DNA from: Oidiodendron maius Zn
Taxonomy: Eukaryota; Ascomycota; Leotiomycetes; Myxotrichaceae
DNA length: 64,000 bases
Direction: 5' to 3'
NCBI GenBank assembly: GCA_000827325.1
Contig: KN832886.1
Location: 404,925 to 468,924, forward strand
A program made the translations under genes and the position numbers. The notes beneath the pieces are model-generated. The model ran no database searches and had not been told where the DNA came from. It saw nothing but the letters and a program-made list of their open reading frames with translations. How positions within the stretch are numbered: position 1 is the stretch's first letter; the number at the start of each line of letters is the position of its first letter. Positions 44,686 through 56,514 of the stretch are shown piece after piece.

Positions 44686-44799
44686 GTATATAGTCTAGAG
44701 AAGAACTAGCCCCTAATTATATATTCTTGCTAAGTTCAACATATATTCTTCTTGTCTTATAGTGAAAACTAGCCCCCCTCAAGAACATACGTCGCAAAC

Positions 44800-45713
44800 A
44801 TGGCTGAAGCTAGTAACAACGAGGAATTGAAAAACGGCGAGATAGTTAAGGGCGATCCTACTTTCGATGGACGGGTAATTCTATATATTATAAAAGGTCC
44901 TCCGTCTTAACATTTTGATGTTACTGGCTGTGGCTAATATCGCCTGCAAATACAGCGGACCAAACCTCGTATATCAACTACATCAAGCCTCTGATATTAG
45001 CTGAAGAGCTACAAGTTCCGCACGTCATTTCCATTATCGACACTAAAGACGAGTGGTATCGCAGGATACACCCCGAGCGATATGTACCAGCCTTGCGAGA
45101 TGAATGCCCAGAGACTAAAAAGGAAACTATCGTCTTCGAAAGCACCGCGTGCCTTCAATACCTCTCGGATCGCTTCGATATCGATGGGCTATGGGTCGGT
45201 CGTAATCCTTGGGAAAGAGCTGCGGTTCATTCTTGGACATCCTACCAGACGGCTGGTTTAGGGTAATTTTATAATAAAACGATTAATGTGAGGCCACTTA
45301 ACTAACCACTCTTTAGCCCGACAGCAAAATATTGGCTATATTTCCTTAAAGGATACCCGAATCGCCAGAATCCGGAAAGTCTTCCAAAGACGGTGGCCAA
45401 GTGAGCAAAGCCCATACCATAATATTAATGATACAAAATTCTAATGTCGTCTCCCAGGCTCCATGAAAATTGCCTTAGCCAGTGGGACGTTCTCGATAGG
45501 AGGCTATCCGGTCCCGAGCAGAAATACATTGCGTTGCCCGACAGACCTACACTTGCTGACATTTCTTATTTCCCTTTTGCTATGCCTTGGATGTTTAAAT
45601 TTCTCGGCGTGGATATTAAATCATGGCCCAATATCGAAGCTTGGAGTAAACTCATGTTATCTCGGCCAGCAGTCCAGAGAATACTGGAAAGAGGACCAAC
45701 ATATGGGCATTGA
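44800..45713 (+). CDS. gliG-like: Glutathione S-transferase, GliG-like
   Basis: About 247 residues from exons 44800-44896, 44956-45262, 45317-45400 and 45458-45713. Splicing yields VILYIIKADQTSYINYIKPLILAEELQVPH (thioredoxin-like half), TIVFESTACLQYLSDRFD with the Glu-Ser pair that binds the gamma-glutamyl group, then GPTAKYWLYFLKGYP and LPDRPTLADISYFPFAMPW (helical half). GPTAKYWLYF matches the segment I know from GliG. In gliotoxin biosynthesis GliG adds two glutathiones to an acyl-imine formed by GliC; that role is inferred here. The first donor (GTCCTC) is weak but is the only one that keeps the frame. The gene lies directly downstream of the GliT-like gene. Confidence 0.9.
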
Positions 45714-46012
45714 GGAGCGCCGTGACCGTCGTGATTATCCTCTAAATAAAGATGCCACCATATATAGAGTTTGTTTCCATGTGAGAATAAAAACGGTGAA
45801 TGACTGAGGTATTTGGAATAGTAGAAATTATTTCGAATAAGTTTGGTAACTTCTTGGTGCCGTATCTCGGGTGCCGTCTACCCCGCGTGAATTTCGGATA
45901 CCGGCAGAATGCACACGTTCTAAAGAATAGCGTCTTGAGAAATCTAACTTAGATTTTTTATGCCATTTTTTAAGCAATATTGAAAGTTACTTCATAGTTA
46001 AACTAGGAGAGG

Positions 46013-48771
46013 ATGTCTGTCTTGTGGCTCTTAGGTCTTTATTATGCGTATCCCGCAAGCTTGCTAGTGACGTTTTTGATATCGCATCTCCTCACATTCC
46101 GTCAAGAAAAGCTCAGGATTGAATTGTTAGATCGTGAAAAGTCATATGAATTAATTTGGTACTTACAGGCGTGTATATTACCAAGTCTGGTAAGGAATAT
46201 CATGCTCATTGCTAGCTCCGCTCCCTGATGCGTGGTTTAGTTCATCAGTCTCGCCTGTAGCGTATTCGAATTTCAGCATACTCCCGACTCCTACCCTGAC
46301 TCTCAACTCCTTCAAGCACAATTGGTGAGTTGATATTTGATGAGAATAAATTTCGGCTAAAAACGGAGTAAGGCTTCATATATTGCCCTCCTAATCTACT
46401 TTGGCTCTGGCCTTCTTCCCGACCCGGATGGTCCCTTTAAACCTTGTCGATCGAATTGCCACGCGTGGTTCATAGCAATTGTGTTCGAAGTTTCCATTAT
46501 CTCCATTATTTGGATTATACCATCTCAAGCAAACTATATTAAAACCATCACATGCTCCTTGGGCGCGTTGAGAGCTGCAATTCTTATTTTAATTGTGGCC
46601 ATATTTCAGCAATATGAACGGCGCAGTTTTTGGAGAATATCCACAAGTGATGTTGAAAGGCAGAGCCTCATTTCTCCTACTACATCTAACTCGAATTATG
46701 GAGTGACTTCTTCTACCTTAAAGCAAGGGGTCCAACGGGTTGGGTGGCTTGATTATTTCTATGGATTCCAGCGACTCTTTCCATATATATGGTATTGAAG
46801 ATCTTACCCATGAGCAAGCAAATTCTTACTGTGTGAAGGCCTTCAGATTCGAGAAACCAACAACTGATTACAATCTTGTGCTTCGCTCTCCTCATCCTGC
46901 AACGCATCGTCAACATCATGGTTCCACGACAACTGGGTTTGTTGGTTGAGTCTCTAGGTGTTGGATCTATGCCATATAAGCACATTGCGCTGTATTGTAT
47001 CTATCGCGGACTTCAGGGCCAGCAAGGTATCATTGGCTCAATTCGAGCCATCCTTTGGATCCCGATTAGCCAGTCGCTATATTCTAGACTTACTAGCGCA
47101 GCCTATTCACATGTACTTCTTTTATCCCTTGACTTTCACCTCAGCAAGCGCATCGGGGAGGTTATGAGTGCGCTAAGCAAAGGCGCATCTCTGAATACTT
47201 TTCTTGATGGGTTCGCTTTCCAGCTTTTCCCTATGGTTCTTGACCTTGGAATTGCTGCTTTTTATCTATTTTTTACGTTTGGAGCATTTTATCCTATAAT
47301 CGTACTCACTGTGATGTGGAGTTACGTATTTGTCACTATTTACATGGCAAAGTATCGTGCAAAAGCCCGTCGAGAAATGGCGAGTAGAGATCGAGATATG
47401 GACGCTGCTAAGTAAATGTGACCGTCCGATTGTAGTACATATGCTAATGGAGTCTTGCTGGATAGGACAGATGCCATTATGGCTTACGAGATGGTTCATT
47501 ACAATGGAGCCATTCCTCTAGAGATTTCCAAATTTGGCCAACTTGTTACGGCATTTCAGAGGGCTGAATTTTCTGTACTCTTCTCTTTGAACAAATTAAA
47601 CGCTACCCAAAACGGCATTTTCATTATCGGTGTTATACTTGTTTGTATTCTGTCGGCATACCAGATTTCTATCGGACTTTATAGAATATCCGACTTTGTT
47701 ACTCTGATCACCTATTTTGCTCAGCTACAAGCACCTCTTGCCTTCTTTGGAAGCTTTTATAATCAAGTCCAGAATAACCTTGTGGAAGCAGAACGAATGC
47801 TGGAACTCGTAGGTCATAACATATGTACAAAAAATACTTTATTTATTGACCTTAGCAGTTTAACATATCGCCCAACGTTGTAGATAGCCCGGAAGCAGAG
47901 CCGATATCCAAGATATCTAGTCGACTCGTTGTCTCGAACCTTTCCTTCGCTTATGGCTATGAGAAATCCGCACTTGAAAACATTTCTTTCACAGTTGAGC
48001 CAGGCACATCAACAGCAATCGTCGGCGAAAGTGGCAGCGGAAAGTCCACTATTCTAAAATTGCTCTTCCGGTTTTATAACCCATCTAATGGCCATATATA
48101 CGTAGACAACGTGGATACACAAAAGATCACAATCGAAAGTTTACGTAGCCACATCGGCGTTGTGCCTCAAGAAACTGTACTGTTCAACGAATCCCTAATG
48201 TATAATTTGACTTACGCGAGGCAAGATGCGACAGAGGAAGAGGTTTTTGAGGCGTGTCGGGCAGCTAGCATCGACGAAAAGATTAAGGAATTTCCGGCAG
48301 GGTACAGAACGGTTGTTGGAGAACGAGGTCTCAAGCTCTCCGGTGGAGAAAAACAGCGAGTAAGTGTGGCCTGCCAATAGTGTTCTGACGTCCCTATCGT
48401 AACTGTATATTTCAGGTGGCAATTGCACGAGCTATTCTCAAGAACCCTCAAATCATGTTGCTTGATGAGGCAACCGCATCCTTAGATACACACACGGAGA
48501 AATTAATCCAAGGCGCATTGGAAAACGTCACAAGAGGTCGTACAACAATTATCGTCGCGTATGTCGAAATCTGACTACTAATAATTTGGGCTAACTTAAG
48601 GTTTTCATTAGGCATCGGCTTTCCACGATCACTCACGCTGACCAAATTTTGGTTCTACACTTAGGTCGCATTGTTGAGAGAGGAACACATAGGGAGTTGC
48701 TGGCAAAGGGAGGAAGATATGCAGGAATGTGGCAAAAGCAAACCGAAATGAAAGATAAAAAGGGCTTGTAA
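46013..48771 (+). CDS. Half-size ABC transporter (HMT1/ABCB6-like)
   Basis: An ABC half transporter: N-terminal helices ([23 protein letters not shown]), further helices up to residue 250, [22 protein letters not shown] then after a 45-base intron (about 46794-46838) [33 protein letters not shown], the membrane domain, and one nucleotide-binding domain with Walker [10 protein letters not shown], the signature LSGGEKQR, Walker [11 protein letters not shown] and the H-loop HRLSTI. Introns split the signature/VAIARAIL (48361-48414) and before HRLS. Layout resembles the Atm1/HMT1 type of vacuolar or mitochondrial half transporters, which typically export thiol conjugates. Export or vacuolar storage of the thiol metabolite or its glutathione adducts is inferred. 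Sirodesmin's SirA is also an ABC pump, but full size. Confidence 0.87.
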
Positions 48772-48881
48772 CCTTACATCGGCTCGATATCGGTTCACTA
48801 GATGCAAAACATCGCTCCAACTCCCTCTTCAGCTTTATTCTTAGTCGAGACGATAAGGGTTTAGCATATGCTATGTACTTC

Positions 48882-49843
48882 TTAGACATCCAATATTGAG
48901 CTTGCCTCCTTCTCTACTAAAGCTTGACGTTCTTCGTCGGTTTGTCTCCAACTTGAAGTACCTGCATCCTCACTCCAGCCGTCACCAGAACCAAAAAGTG
49001 GTGCAAAGAATACATCATGGGTAAACCATATCATCCACATCATGAAACGAACAAATACTATTACCCAAAATGGCGCTGCTCCACTGTCATAAATTGTAGC
49101 TTTAGTAACTTTTTCCATAATAGTCATCACCGGTCCCCAAAGGGCTAGAAAGACGGCTGCTCCGGCCTTTCCTCGCGCACTTTGAGGAGGAACATATATA
49201 GGCAGATGCTCCAAAAACTTCTGGTAGTCTCCTGGCAAGCGTAACTCTCGCGAACCTTCCAATACAATCTCCTATTTTAATTATTGAATTAGCTAACACT
49301 CTGGTATGACTCTCGCTACCAATTCAAATCAGGATAGTTTACCATATATCGTTTGCTTGTCTTAGGCCACGGTTTCCTCTCTATTGCTGTACCTAGAGTT
49401 TTTACTGAAACCTTGGGCCCGGTGAGTTGGCCATCTTCCAGATCAATAGGTATCGCATCGACTTCAATATCCTCATACGCTGTGCCCCCACCCTCCGAGC
49501 CCAAAACCAGCGCGTACTGTTTTCGGGTGAGGAGATAGGCTACTCCAAGCACGTCGGGGTCAGACTGAATACTAGAATGCCGGCCTTGCACCGTAGAATT
49601 CCGAGGCACGATAGAAGCGAAAGAAGGTTCAGAGTAAGGCAATCCGGGTATATTGCAAGCCAGAATCCAACCAGGGATCCGAACACGGGCAGAAGCAAGA
49701 GGTACAATTCCCCTACTACTAAACTTTTTGGACGACATATTGGAGCCATATGCGAAATACCAGACATGATGGTCGGAATGGCGGCAGATCACGTTTGTCT
49801 TTTCCATTATTGCTGCTAGATGATCCAATTTTTTGATGTTCAT
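48882..49843 (-). CDS. gliK-like: Gamma-glutamylcyclotransferase, GliK-like
   Basis: About 296 residues. Exon 1 (49343-49843) has the family loop VWYFAYGSNMSSKKF, then GYxGxx-like LACNIPGLPYSEPSFASI, GVAYLLTRKQYALVLGSEGGG and IDLEDGQLTG. Intron 49272-49342 leads to EIVLEGSRELRLPGDYQKFLEHLP and a hydrophobic stretch AAVFLALWGPVM, then a second WVIVFVRFMMWMIWF. The extra C-terminal half with two membrane-like segments occurs in GliK-type proteins but not in ordinary GGCT. It removes gamma-glutamyl groups from the glutathione adduct, before GliJ acts on the rest. ATG could also be at 49807 (MEKTNV). Confidence 0.9.
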
Positions 49844-50055
49844 TTCCTGGTAGATCTATTGATGCGCGTTATTAGATTCTGGAATGCTTATTAGTCATTT
49901 TAATCACGATACTTGGTGACTATCTAGAGACCACGTGCACATGATTTAATTTGAATTGACCGATTCAGAGTGTTGCAGTTATCATGAAGGAGAGCTGGTA
50001 GCGAATAATTAGCCTGGCGCAGCGCATCCAATAATTCAGATAGCGGGGTGTGTCC

Positions 50056-50066
50056 TCGGGCGCCGA
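50056..50066. promoter_or_regulatory. TCGGN3CCGA palindrome, last in the window
   Basis: TCGGGCGCCGA lies between the divergent GliK-like (start 49843, 213 bases) and GliJ-like (start 50248, 182 bases) genes. No further exact site was found downstream. Confidence 0.75.
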
Positions 50067-50247
50067 ACAACATGTTTTATGTGAGACTGCTTAGGTGACA
50101 GACTACGATAGAAGGTATACCGCACCACGCAAATGCTACACGACCATTACAGGTAGCCATTGAATAGAATAGTGTGACCCATATGACGAATTCACTTTGA
50201 TATATGCAGTTATTCCGTAGAGGTGATTGATCATCATTACTGCAACA

Positions 50248-51680
50248 ATGGAGGTTAAAGACGGAAAACCTAATTTCTCATTCATGCCGCTGCGAGAAGA
50301 TGGGAAAGTGGATGCCGAAGGTAAGGTGTTTGCAAAGTTGAGACAACGATGCGGCGGGGAAAGAGAGTCCAGGATATTCATCCTGCTCTTGGTTTTCCTT
50401 GGCTGTCTTGTCACTTGGTCACTCCCAAAAGCCAGCGTTGTTCATGAACATGGGGACAACAACACTACAGTCGATGCGATCTTACGCGCTGTTCCCCTTA
50501 CTGGTATGATCCCAGGTCCATCTATTTGCCGCTGTTGCCGATCTGTTCGTAGCTGAAAATTTTAGATGGGCATAATGACTTTCCGATCTGGCTGCGAGCC
50601 TTCCACGGAAACCGAATCTACAGTTTCAATGAGTCTTCAGTAATAGATGGTCAAGTGGACTTCTCACGTCTACGCCAAGGCCGACTACATGGTCAATTTT
50701 GGAGTGTTTACGTACCATGGTAGGAATTAATTCTCCAATGCTGTACTCATTCTTGGTTGTTATAAAACTGATTCTGATCGCGTGATAGCCCCAAAGAAGA
50801 GAATGACTTCGACTCGTCAGTATACTATGAAATAGTTCACGATACTCTGCAACAAATTGACCTCGTGAATCGCCTTATAGATTACTTTCCACAGCATTTA
50901 TCTCATGCTTATACTGCAAATGATGTTTGGTCGAGCTTTAAGAGGAATCCACAAAGTATTTCGAGCTTAATGGGTGCTGAGGGTTTGCACCAGATTGGTA
51001 ATAGTGCTTCTATTATGCGCCTCTACTATCGCCTAGGTGTGCGATATATCACGCTCACGCATGACTGTAATAATATGTATGCGGACGCCGCCCAGGCTGT
51101 GGAGCCCGTCCACAACGGCCTATCGACTAAAGGAAAGGAGATAGTACGAGAGATGAATCGTATAGGGATGCTCGTCGATCTAAGCCATACGAGCGACGCA
51201 ACAATGATCGATGCCCTTAATACGACGCTTGCACCAGTAATATTCTCGCATTCAAATGCACGAGCATTGTGCCCACATCCGAGGAATGTGCCTGATGCAA
51301 TATTGTTCAAGCTACGAGATAATGGAGGCGTTGTTATGGTCACCTTCTACGCTGAGTACACGAAATGCGATAACCCAAGACTAGCATCTTTACAGGATGT
51401 TGCAGATCATATAGATTATATTGGTCGGCTCATAGGGTTCAAGCATATTGGAATTGGATCAGATTTTGATGGTATGGCGAGTGGGCCAAATGGCCTCGAA
51501 GATGTAGGCGCCTATCCAAGTTTGATAGCAGAATTGGTCAAGAGGGGCATAAGCCGCAACGATATTGAAGGCATCATAGGAGGCAATATATTAAGAGTTT
51601 TGGCGGAGGCCGAGAGAGTGGCACAAGCGCTAAGTCTTGTCTTACCTATAGAAGACGAGGTCAAGCCATTATTACCGTAG
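50248..51680 (+). CDS. gliJ-like: Membrane dipeptidase, GliJ-like
   Basis: A zinc dipeptidase of the renal-dipeptidase family, about 433 residues. Exons are 50248-50503, 50566-50719 and 50789-51680. Residues 45-65 form a membrane anchor (RIFILLLVFLGCLVTWSLP). Splicing gives DGHNDFPIW (first zinc ligands), then YVPCPKEEN, EGLHQIGNSASIMRLYYRLGVRYITLTHDCNN, MLVDLSHTSD, FSHSNARALCPHPRNVPD and GIGSDFDG (active-site residues). Cys-Gly is cleaved from the glutathione-derived adduct after GliK action; inferred from gliotoxin. An in-frame ATG also lies at 50227. It is the last gene of the cluster. Confidence 0.92.
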
Positions 51681-51788
51681 ACACTATGTACATCATTAAT
51701 TAAAGCTGCTCTGAGTTATCTGCTTTGGTTATCTTTAATATTTCCTATCAATACATATATTACTGAACTGATATCAGGCCTTCAAGCA

Positions 51789-52007
51789 TATACAGGGCGA
51801 TACAGGACTGATACACACACAGAGCCTATGAATTGAGTGCTCAGTCCTCCTGCATTGAGCTTGCGTATAGAGTTTATGAGTCCTACGGATCATAAACACG
51901 TATATAAGGACTGTATTGTATTCGTAAGAAGGCTCCTTAAGTTGTCTCTACATTACTCAATAGTCAATATAACTTTGAGTTTCACCTTGATATCCGACTA
52001 CAACCTG
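51789..52007 (+). repeat. LTR-type retroelement fossil (inverted match to 58518-58782)
   Basis: The sequence from GCGATACAGG to TCCGACTACAACC matches the reverse complement of 58518-58782, with one copy lacking an internal stretch of about 65 bases. It is LTR-like in form (TATATAAGGACTG promoter-like box). Old and diverged. Confidence 0.5.
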
Positions 52008-52019
52008 TACATTACCTGA

Positions 52020-53982
52020 CCTCTCATCAAGATATATTATACCTCGTTTTAGATTCAATACCGTGTTTCAAGACACCCCAAATTCCTTCTGCCGCGCCAA
52101 GGCATTTGACTGTCTCCCCAGGAAGTCTTCTAGCAGGATCATCTCACTTCCCTAGGCTCCAGAACCATCTTACTGAACCTCATCCCCATATCCGGATTTG
52201 TGGGATCTGTCTCAAATTGTGCTGTAGGCAGATCTTGCGCATAACTTTGGTTCTATTTTCATACGCACTGATCAGCATTGGATCCTCACCGCGATACATT
52301 TTAAAAGTGAAGAATGTAAGGATATAATTACAAGGAGACGGAATAGGGTATATAGAATATACAAAGGACACGAATAGTATCCGCAATCATAACGATGAAC
52401 AAGGAGTCCGCACCTCCATGTCCAGACCCCTCACCATGACCATCGAGTTCTAAACCAGGTAGTATCAGGACCTCGCTTATCAAACAATTTTACAAAGCCG
52501 AAGATTCAAACTTTCAGCTTGCTCACGCGTTGATGGAGAATGGGTGCGAATGTCAAATAATGCTGCACCTCATTGTGCCGTCTCATGCGCAACAGATTTT
52601 CTGCCGTCTCAACAATTAAATTCTCTTCCGGCTGTTCTTTACCTGCATTATCTTTAGCTTTACCTTCTTTCCAGGCATACAGGAATGAAGGGGAGAGATG
52701 GGACTAGTGATATAAGACGCTCTTGATAACGACGGCGTCCACCACCAGTTCTATAGCATCATGCCGGAGATGTTGACAAAATCGTGCGAAGTGAATGTAC
52801 TATACCGTGGAAGACGAAATATTGGACACGCAAGACGAGAATATGAACCACGTAGCCAAGCCCTTCGCTATGTTTCTCAATATCGCCCAATCCTCCAAAT
52901 CTTTTCTCCACAGTATCATAATATCCGTGATGATAAGACCGATATTTAATGCACCTCATTTTCTTGATATGATCCGGTTTCCACTGTTTCTAAGCAGTAG
53001 ACTAGAAATAGCAAGCTGACTGGCCGCGATCTGCGTCAGCGAGGTAGAAGGCCGTTGGTAGTTTACAAGATAGTCATGTTTCCTTCCCGTATTATTATTA
53101 ATAGTCGATAGAAAGTATGGCTTTTTGCCTTCCATAATGTCTAGATAAAACACCAATGGCGGTCCCATACTTGAAGTGGCAACTCTCACGCGCAGCTACG
53201 TTTCTTCGAATTTGGTCGTCCAATCCTGCGATTCAGGACGGCAATCGCATCCCTCGAAATGGATCAATTCGACACGTTTTCTTCACCACCACCTGCCTTA
53301 CTAACCAGCACCTCTCACGCGTCTGAAGCGTTATCCCTTCCACCTCTAGCTATTTACCCCATATAGAGAGGATCCCTTTATGCTTATTTAGCGCTAGTCT
53401 AAATCATGTAGCTATACAGTTACTATCTGCATGGAGCAAGAGCTAAAGAGGGCTGAAGGACTTATTGCAATCGCTGCTACCCAGTTTGCCCACCTACTCA
53501 ATCACGCGTAACAGGCTACACTTAAGAATTATCTGCCAAACTTGGGAGTTTAACCCCCTGCCTTGTGATGATACAGAACTTGCTTGCGATGACCACTCGG
53601 TTCATGTAATGTTGGCTAGATGTAGGGCAAGTAGATAACGACAGCTCTCAGTGTGACGGCATCGTATTTTGACTACAGTAGAATCTCGAAAGAAAGATAT
53701 GCTTAGGACCGAAAAAGGTTAAGGATATTACGAGACTCTTCTTAAGCTTATAGCACGCCTTTACTGTACCTGGATACGGACGACGAGATTACCAACTTTA
53801 CACCTAGTTGCTCGATATCTTAAAGAGAATTCAATGCCCTACTTCGTGATATTAATTATATAGATGTGAAGCTACCTCTTAGTAGGTTCCTGTGGCTTGA
53901 ATTGCACAGTTAGGGTTGAGCAACAGGCCAATTTTGCAAAATTGAAACCTACCACAATGTCATTGTGTGGCTTCATATATGA
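52020..53982. other. 1.9 kb without a recognisable gene
   Basis: Only short frames on both strands with no family features. A minus-strand 66-77 codon pair (52759-53189) might be a decayed remnant, but I cannot name it. Confidence 0.5.
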
Positions 53983-55805
53983 CTATAAGAGATCCACTTT
54001 TAATACGTGGTTCCTAGAACCTTGCGTACATTGCACACTGACCCTGCCGCCAGAGTGCATCTCCACGTTTAGGCTATTCATTCTGACACGCCACTCCTCA
54101 GGTATAAATCCGTTCCTATCGCAACCCTCTTCCTCAATGCTTACTATCCACTCGGCAACTTTGGCAGCCTGCCAACTATCCCATACCAAATGCCTCAACG
54201 GCCACTCCTTAAGGACAGCAATAGCGTCCCGACGCACGTAATAATCGCGACACCTTGTAGCAATGTAGTATAAGGACATAATCAATCCCATGCTAAATTG
54301 TGTTTTCAGGCCACTCGACCTTCGAAATTCCTGTTCTTTCTCAAGTACACGCCGGGAAATATACACAATATACTGAAATTGTCGAGTAAATTGGTCGAAC
54401 ATTATTTCTTCCGTGTATATGCTTGTTGAAATAAAAATTTTGGCTGTGACAGTAAGGATATGTAGTTGAAGGACTCCAAGATGCTTTGGGCTGGTCAGGT
54501 TCTGGCTTGCTTCCATCAAGAGGGGCCGAAATGCCTTAATCCATCGATCCACTGCCGTGCTTAGGGTGTCTTGTTCCCGCGCCGTGGAAAGCCGTAAAGG
54601 GTCACCATTTGTGTACTTCGCACATCGCCTCAGGTGTAGCAGAGAGCTCATAGCTAGGCTGGATGCAGATGGAAGTGCATCATTCGGCGTTGTAAACTGG
54701 TCTGGCAATTTTTGTAGGATGTGGAGGTCTTGTTTCCCCTGATATTCCGAGTCGTCGAATGGATAGTCGTACAGTGGGTTCACAGCAAGAAAACTCATGA
54801 GCTGTGCATTGAGGAGCTCCAAAGCTTGACTTACTTCGGGCTCGATAGCGGCTAGATTTTGAGCTGTTATTCGACGCTTGCTAGTCTTGACATTACTGGC
54901 CGCTTGAGACTGCCTCAAAAAGTTTAGTCCACCATATATCTGCTGTGCAGCCGTCTTCCAATTGCCGTAGAAGCTCTCAAAGCATGCGAAGAGCACGCTT
55001 GCGATCAAAGCAAGTCTTACGCGAGCGCCTTCCCCCGCAAGATTTTGGCGCAAAGACCGGACAGCTTTGCCGTATTGTACCAAGGCGAAGTTGAGATGCT
55101 CATCCGCCACAATCGGAGCACTGATATTGCATCTCGAAGATTTGAATAGCGCAGCCAAGGCAAAGATTGCATGCCTTATGGCAGGTTCATGGTGACATTC
55201 TCTAAGCACGAGGCGTGTCCAAAATGGTGCCTCAAAATAGCCGTAAAAGTTGGATGCGTGTTGCTCGCGAAATAAGTCGAAATACCGTCTCTCTAACTCG
55301 TCGCAGGTGAAAGAAGCAGAGGGTTTAGGGATATAATCTAAACCTGAGCTGTGACGACGCATGGAGTGAGCGAATGTGGTTCCATCACCGCGAGACACAG
55401 ACGCAGAGGGATGTCGGATTTGCGGTGTAATTTCCATTGAAAAATATGGCAGGGCTGAGGGTGTTCGGAGTGTCAGTGGTATTGATAAGAGGGCTAAAAT
55501 TAACTTAGAAACGAATGACTTACATGGAACCCCAGACGAATTACTACTCGGTTCGGAATGTTCTTGGTCTACAGACCTTCTTAAATCTTTTACATTCTGA
55601 TGTTGGAACATTCTTTCCACAGAATCTGCATATTGTGGACATGTCCAACCAGCTTTAACACATTGACTACAAGCTGGCCTTATTTGATCGCACTGCGCAT
55701 CTCAGCAACAACGTATAAGATAAGTTTATTGCTATATAATCGAACCTTGATTTTCCGTTTCCTACAGGGCTGGCATCCTTTCGAGAACCTCCCGCGTCGG
55801 ACCAT
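53983..55805 (-). CDS. Zn2Cys6 transcription factor (flanking)
   Basis: About 589 residues. Exon 1 (55746-55805) starts MVRRGRFSKGCQPCRKRKIK; intron 55693-55745 restores CDQIRPACSQCVKAGWTCP, giving C-x2-C-x6-C-x6-C-x2-C-x6-C. The long C-terminal part has a fungal-TF-like helical region (ELERRYFDLFREQHASNFYGYF, FWTRLVLRECHHEPAIRHAIFALAAL, FACFESFYGNWKTAAQQIYGGLNFL). A possible in-frame intron of 69 bases lies near residues 52-75 (GTAAGT...CTCAG), not resolved. No TCGGN3CCGA site was found in its promoter, and a relation to the ETP cluster is not supported. Target genes are unknown. Confidence 0.85.
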
Positions 55806-56195
55806 AGCGGGTATGGTTAAGTCGAGACTGTGTGGTGCATGAATAAAGAAGTCGAATAGCAAATGAACCGCAGCTGTAGTCTATCCAGGTAGGTAAATTT
55901 GAAAGTAGGACTTTGCTATTTGGAACGTCAAGAGGGGCCGAGTACGATGATCTTGAGGGAAGCACCGCTTACGTCATGCTGACCACTCGACTGAGCAGTT
56001 ATTGCGACACAGCCAATCACTTAACTACATTTAATAAAGTGGAAACAACGCAAGGAATCCCTCAGCAGCCGAATGGGATATATACAGGGTAGGTTTGATC
56101 ATGATTGGTACAACGCTAAGAGACCCTTTCGCAACTTATTATTTAGTGGTATGGCAGCGGCGTTTGGGTTCGGAGTAAAATGGACCGGACTAACA

Positions 56196-56275
56196 CTCCC
56201 CCCCTAAATAAATGTAACAGCGGGTATAGAGCACAGGCATTTTACCATACAAACCCTCCTCGGCCAAGAGGACCC
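56196..56275. repeat. Truncated copy of the MITE-like element
   Basis: CCCCTAAATAAATGTAACAG followed by a stretch similar to the reverse complement of the element at 21905-22015, ending in GGCCAAGAGGACCC. Only one terminus is present. Confidence 0.58.
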
Positions 56276-56514
56276 AGGATGGGTACAGCGTCCCCCAGCT
56301 ACTTTCATGAAAATATTAGATTGTGTGGCATAGACAAGGAGCTCACGCAGCTAGGCAATCATTTGAACAAGGACCAGTTCCATGACAACTTGCTCATACT
56401 GTATAAAGGCAAGGTGGCGGTTTTGTGTTTTGCTTTGTTAGTCCTTATACATTACAATCTTGAAGGCCAGCAACCCAAGATCACTGACAGCACGCACCGT
56501 CGAGGAAGACAATC

